Part shown: positions 62,449 to 64,000 of the stretch, in pieces | How the letters are laid out: each line of letters starts with the position of its first letter | How positions within the stretch are numbered: the stretch's first letter is position 1 | Source of the DNA: Peribacillus simplex NBRC 15720 = DSM 1321 | Lineage (GTDB): Bacteria; Bacillota; Bacilli; Bacillales; DSM-1321 | Length of the DNA: 64,000 bases | Reading direction: 5' to 3' | Assembly: GCF_002243645.1 (NCBI RefSeq) | Contig: NZ_CP017704.1 | Span: 1,961,501-2,025,500 of the forward strand | Made by a program: the position numbers and the translations under genes | The notes under the pieces: model-generated | Databases searched by the model: none | What the model was told of the DNA's origin: nothing | Seen by the model: the letters and a program-made list of their open reading frames with translations, nothing else

Positions 62449-62746
62449 AAGCATTCCCCCTATACTTCTTATTTCTATTCATCCTCCCTTAAATTCCTTC
62501 CTTGAGAGGATAAAGTGAAAATATTAAGAAGAAGGTGCTGGTATTGAATAAAATCCAATTTGCAATGACTGTCGATTTGAATACGCCATTCGGATCTGCG
62601 ATTGAAACCCGACATCGAGGCATCACAGAAAAATGGCTTATCGGCTGTATGCTGCCAATTCGGATTAGATGAAGAAAATGAATTGCCCGTTGCGGGTCTG
62701 TTTCTCGCAGATTTTTCTGAACTTCAAACTTAGCTTTCCATGGATA
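62449..62746. other. Gap with no confident gene
   Basis: On the plus strand a TTG at 62544 with GAAGGTG upstream opens 42 codons ('MNKIQFAMTVDLNTPFGSAI...') and a different frame ends '...DEENELPVAGLFLADFSELQ' with a stop near 62731. The two pieces could be one frameshifted small gene, but I cannot identify it. Confidence 0.3.
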
Positions 62747-64000
62747 CTAAAGGCCATTCCCCAATAGGTTTTCCTGTTCTGCGAGCATCACGGCTATCTT
62801 ATCTTGGATTGCCGTGATGCCTTTTTCTTCTACAAAATTATTCAATATGATCGAAAATATGACTTTTTCCCCCCTTTTGGTCGTCACATAACCTGATAAG
62901 GAGCTCGTTCCTGAAATCGTCCCTGTTTTCGCGCGAACATTCCCGGCTGCATATGTCCCTTTCATCCTCTTTCTTAGCGTACCGCCCACCATCCGATTTT
63001 CGTTGCCTGCAATCGGCAAAGCATTCAAGTAAGCAGGAAACCACGTTTTTTCCTGTACGGCATACAGCAGCTTCGTTATTTCATTCGCTGGGATCATATT
63101 GACTTGGGAAATGCCAGATCCATCACGCATCATGATCGTTTGCATATTGAGACCCATACTCTTCATCTGATTTCGAGCAACCTTCAAACCATCTTTCCAG
63201 CTTCCCTCCCCTTCTGCCTCTTTGCCCATTTCTTTCACCAAAACCTCGGCATGGCTGTTATTGCTCAATTTCATGAAAGGAATAAGCATTTGTGAAAGCG
63301 GCATGGACTGATGAGTGGCAATCATTTCCGCTCCTACTGGCGTTTTCCCTTTTTTCCTTTTTCCCAACACTTTAATTCCATGTTTCTTCATTGATTTTTC
63401 AAATAGGCTCAGGGCATATTCTGTTGGATCTTTCACCGAGATCCACTCTTTAATCACACCGGCATGCACCGGAATGGTCCCGGTCACCGTAATGACTTGT
63501 GTGCCATGAGACCGTTCGACTTCAATTTTTTTATCGCCGTCTTCCGATTCAGTTTTCGTTTTGTTGATGACCTTCACGTAATCCGTTTCCGGCTTCAGCT
63601 TCACCGTTGCCCTTTTACCAGCCTTTCCCCCAGGGGTTATCTCCAAGATGATGGTACCGGTATCGTAGTCTTCATTCGGGGAAGCGGTTAAAGCTGAAAC
63701 GGCTGCTCCGTAATATTCCTGTTCATCGCTCCAAACTAAATCTTGGGAATAGCGAACATCATCATACCAGGAATCATCGCCTATAAGATCCCCATGAACC
63801 AGCTTAACTTGCCTGTGCTTCAGTGTAGCTGCCAGCTCATCAAAATCCTTTTCCAATAAGGTAGGATCGCCTTTTCCCTTCAGGTATACATTCCCCTGCA
63901 GAACATGGCCACCCTGCACTCCTTTTATGTATAGTTCCGTTTGAAAAGCATGATCTTCCCCTAAAGTTTCCAGCGCAGCTGCTGCAGTCAATAGCTTAAG
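62747..64000 (-). CDS. D-alanyl-D-alanine carboxypeptidase/endopeptidase, PBP4 (DacC) type, 5' end outside window
   Basis: Penicillin-binding protein that trims peptidoglycan cross-links. The frame is open to the last base, so the N-terminus and signal peptide are missing. The Lys of SxxK is in the last visible codons ('KLLTAAAALETLG'), SxN is 'LSNNSHAEVLVKEMG' and KTG is 'AKTGTISGTSSLSGY'. The large insertion between SxxK and SxN ('GDLIGDDSWYDDVRYSQDLVW') is the class C PBP4/PBP4a feature. In Bacillus such enzymes (DacC) act in stationary phase. Confidence 0.9.
   Translation of the reverse strand, partial: LKLLTAAAALETLGEDHAFQTELYIKGVQGGHVLQGNVYLKGKGDPTLLEKDFDELAATLKHRQVKLVHGDLIGDDSWYDDVRYSQDLVWSDEQEYYGAAVSALTASPNEDYDTGTIILEITPGGKAGKRATVKLKPETDYVKVINKTKTESEDGDKKIEVERSHGTQVITVTGTIPVHAGVIKEWISVKDPTEYALSLFEKSMKKHGIKVLGKRKKGKTPVGAEMIATHQSMPLSQMLIPFMKLSNNSHAEVLVKEMGKEAEGEGSWKDGLKVARNQMKSMGLNMQTIMMRDGSGISQVNMIPANEITKLLYAVQEKTWFPAYLNALPIAGNENRMVGGTLRKRMKGTYAAGNVRAKTGTISGTSSLSGYVTTKRGEKVIFSIILNNFVEEKGITAIQDKIAVMLAEQENLLGNGL

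Noticed and set aside
1-64000. tRNA, rRNA genes, prophage or integrated plasmid
   Set aside because: No cloverleaf-like or rRNA sequence was recognised, and phage structural genes are absent; the only clear mobile element is the IS at 37.2-38.9 kb.

Overview
The window looks like a chromosome segment from a low-to-moderate GC, endospore-forming, Gram-positive rod of the Bacillaceae. The mix of genes (yfk/yfl/yfm-type genes, mreBH, cshC, khtTU, pfeT, pdaA, a sporulation-type histidine kinase) and strong AGGAGG-type ribosome binding sites suggest a Bacillus sensu lato such as Peribacillus; the genus is inferred from gene content only. Most of the window is ordinary core metabolism, transport and housekeeping, separated by many intrinsic terminators. 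| Layout. 1-9 kb: tail of an ion-channel-like protein, malate:quinone oxidoreductase, pantothenate kinase, two small proteins, an amino acid permease with a cre-like site upstream, and the threonine-degrading pair kbl-tdh. 9-18 kb: a 43-residue protein, two gene relics, a DUF1456 protein, rlmCD-alkA, pdaA, small membrane proteins, class I fumarase and yfkAB. 18-31 kb: a block resembling the B. subtilis yfk/yfl region (yfkD, chaA, yfkF, pfeT with PerR-like and Fur-like boxes, yfkH, yfkK, mapB, yfkM) with molybdenum cofactor genes moeA-mobB, then comFB-like, motB and motA. 32-42 kb: AbrB-family permease, MFS relic, mreBH, a small tyrosine recombinase, khtTU, an IS1182-type insertion sequence flanked by a 30-bp duplication of a terminator, a decayed membrane gene, a second YihY protein, nrnB-like DHH phosphoesterase and a chemoreceptor relic. 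42-54 kb: an FMN-riboswitch-controlled ribE-ribB-ribH operon lacking the GTP cyclohydrolase II domain and ribD, TspO family protein, methionine gamma-lyase, EamA transporter, cshC, histidine kinase, putP and a molybdopterin oxidoreductase. 54-64 kb: a long 20/21-bp periodic repeat array, two aldehyde dehydrogenases and a class III aminotransferase behind sigma-54 promoters, rpoN itself, bluB, a uridine-kinase-like protein and a partial PBP4-type D-Ala-D-Ala carboxypeptidase. | How the genes work together. The clearest integrated unit is at 54.6-60.9 kb: the aminotransferase-dehydrogenase operon and the second dehydrogenase each carry a canonical -24/-12 sigma-54 promoter, and the sigma-54 gene lies divergently next to them with three phased 18-bp palindromes between, arranged like an enhancer for an activator not found in this window. 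The moeA-mobB pair could supply cofactor to the molybdopterin enzyme at 51.8 kb. The most unusual non-coding signal is the array at 53.9-54.55 kb: 34 copies of TCT(C/G/A)CG at strict 20 or 21 bp spacing. Two smaller intergenic clusters with different core motifs but similar spacing occur at 14.2 and 31.9 kb. Start sites were chosen from ribosome binding site spacing and family N-termini; no database search was possible.
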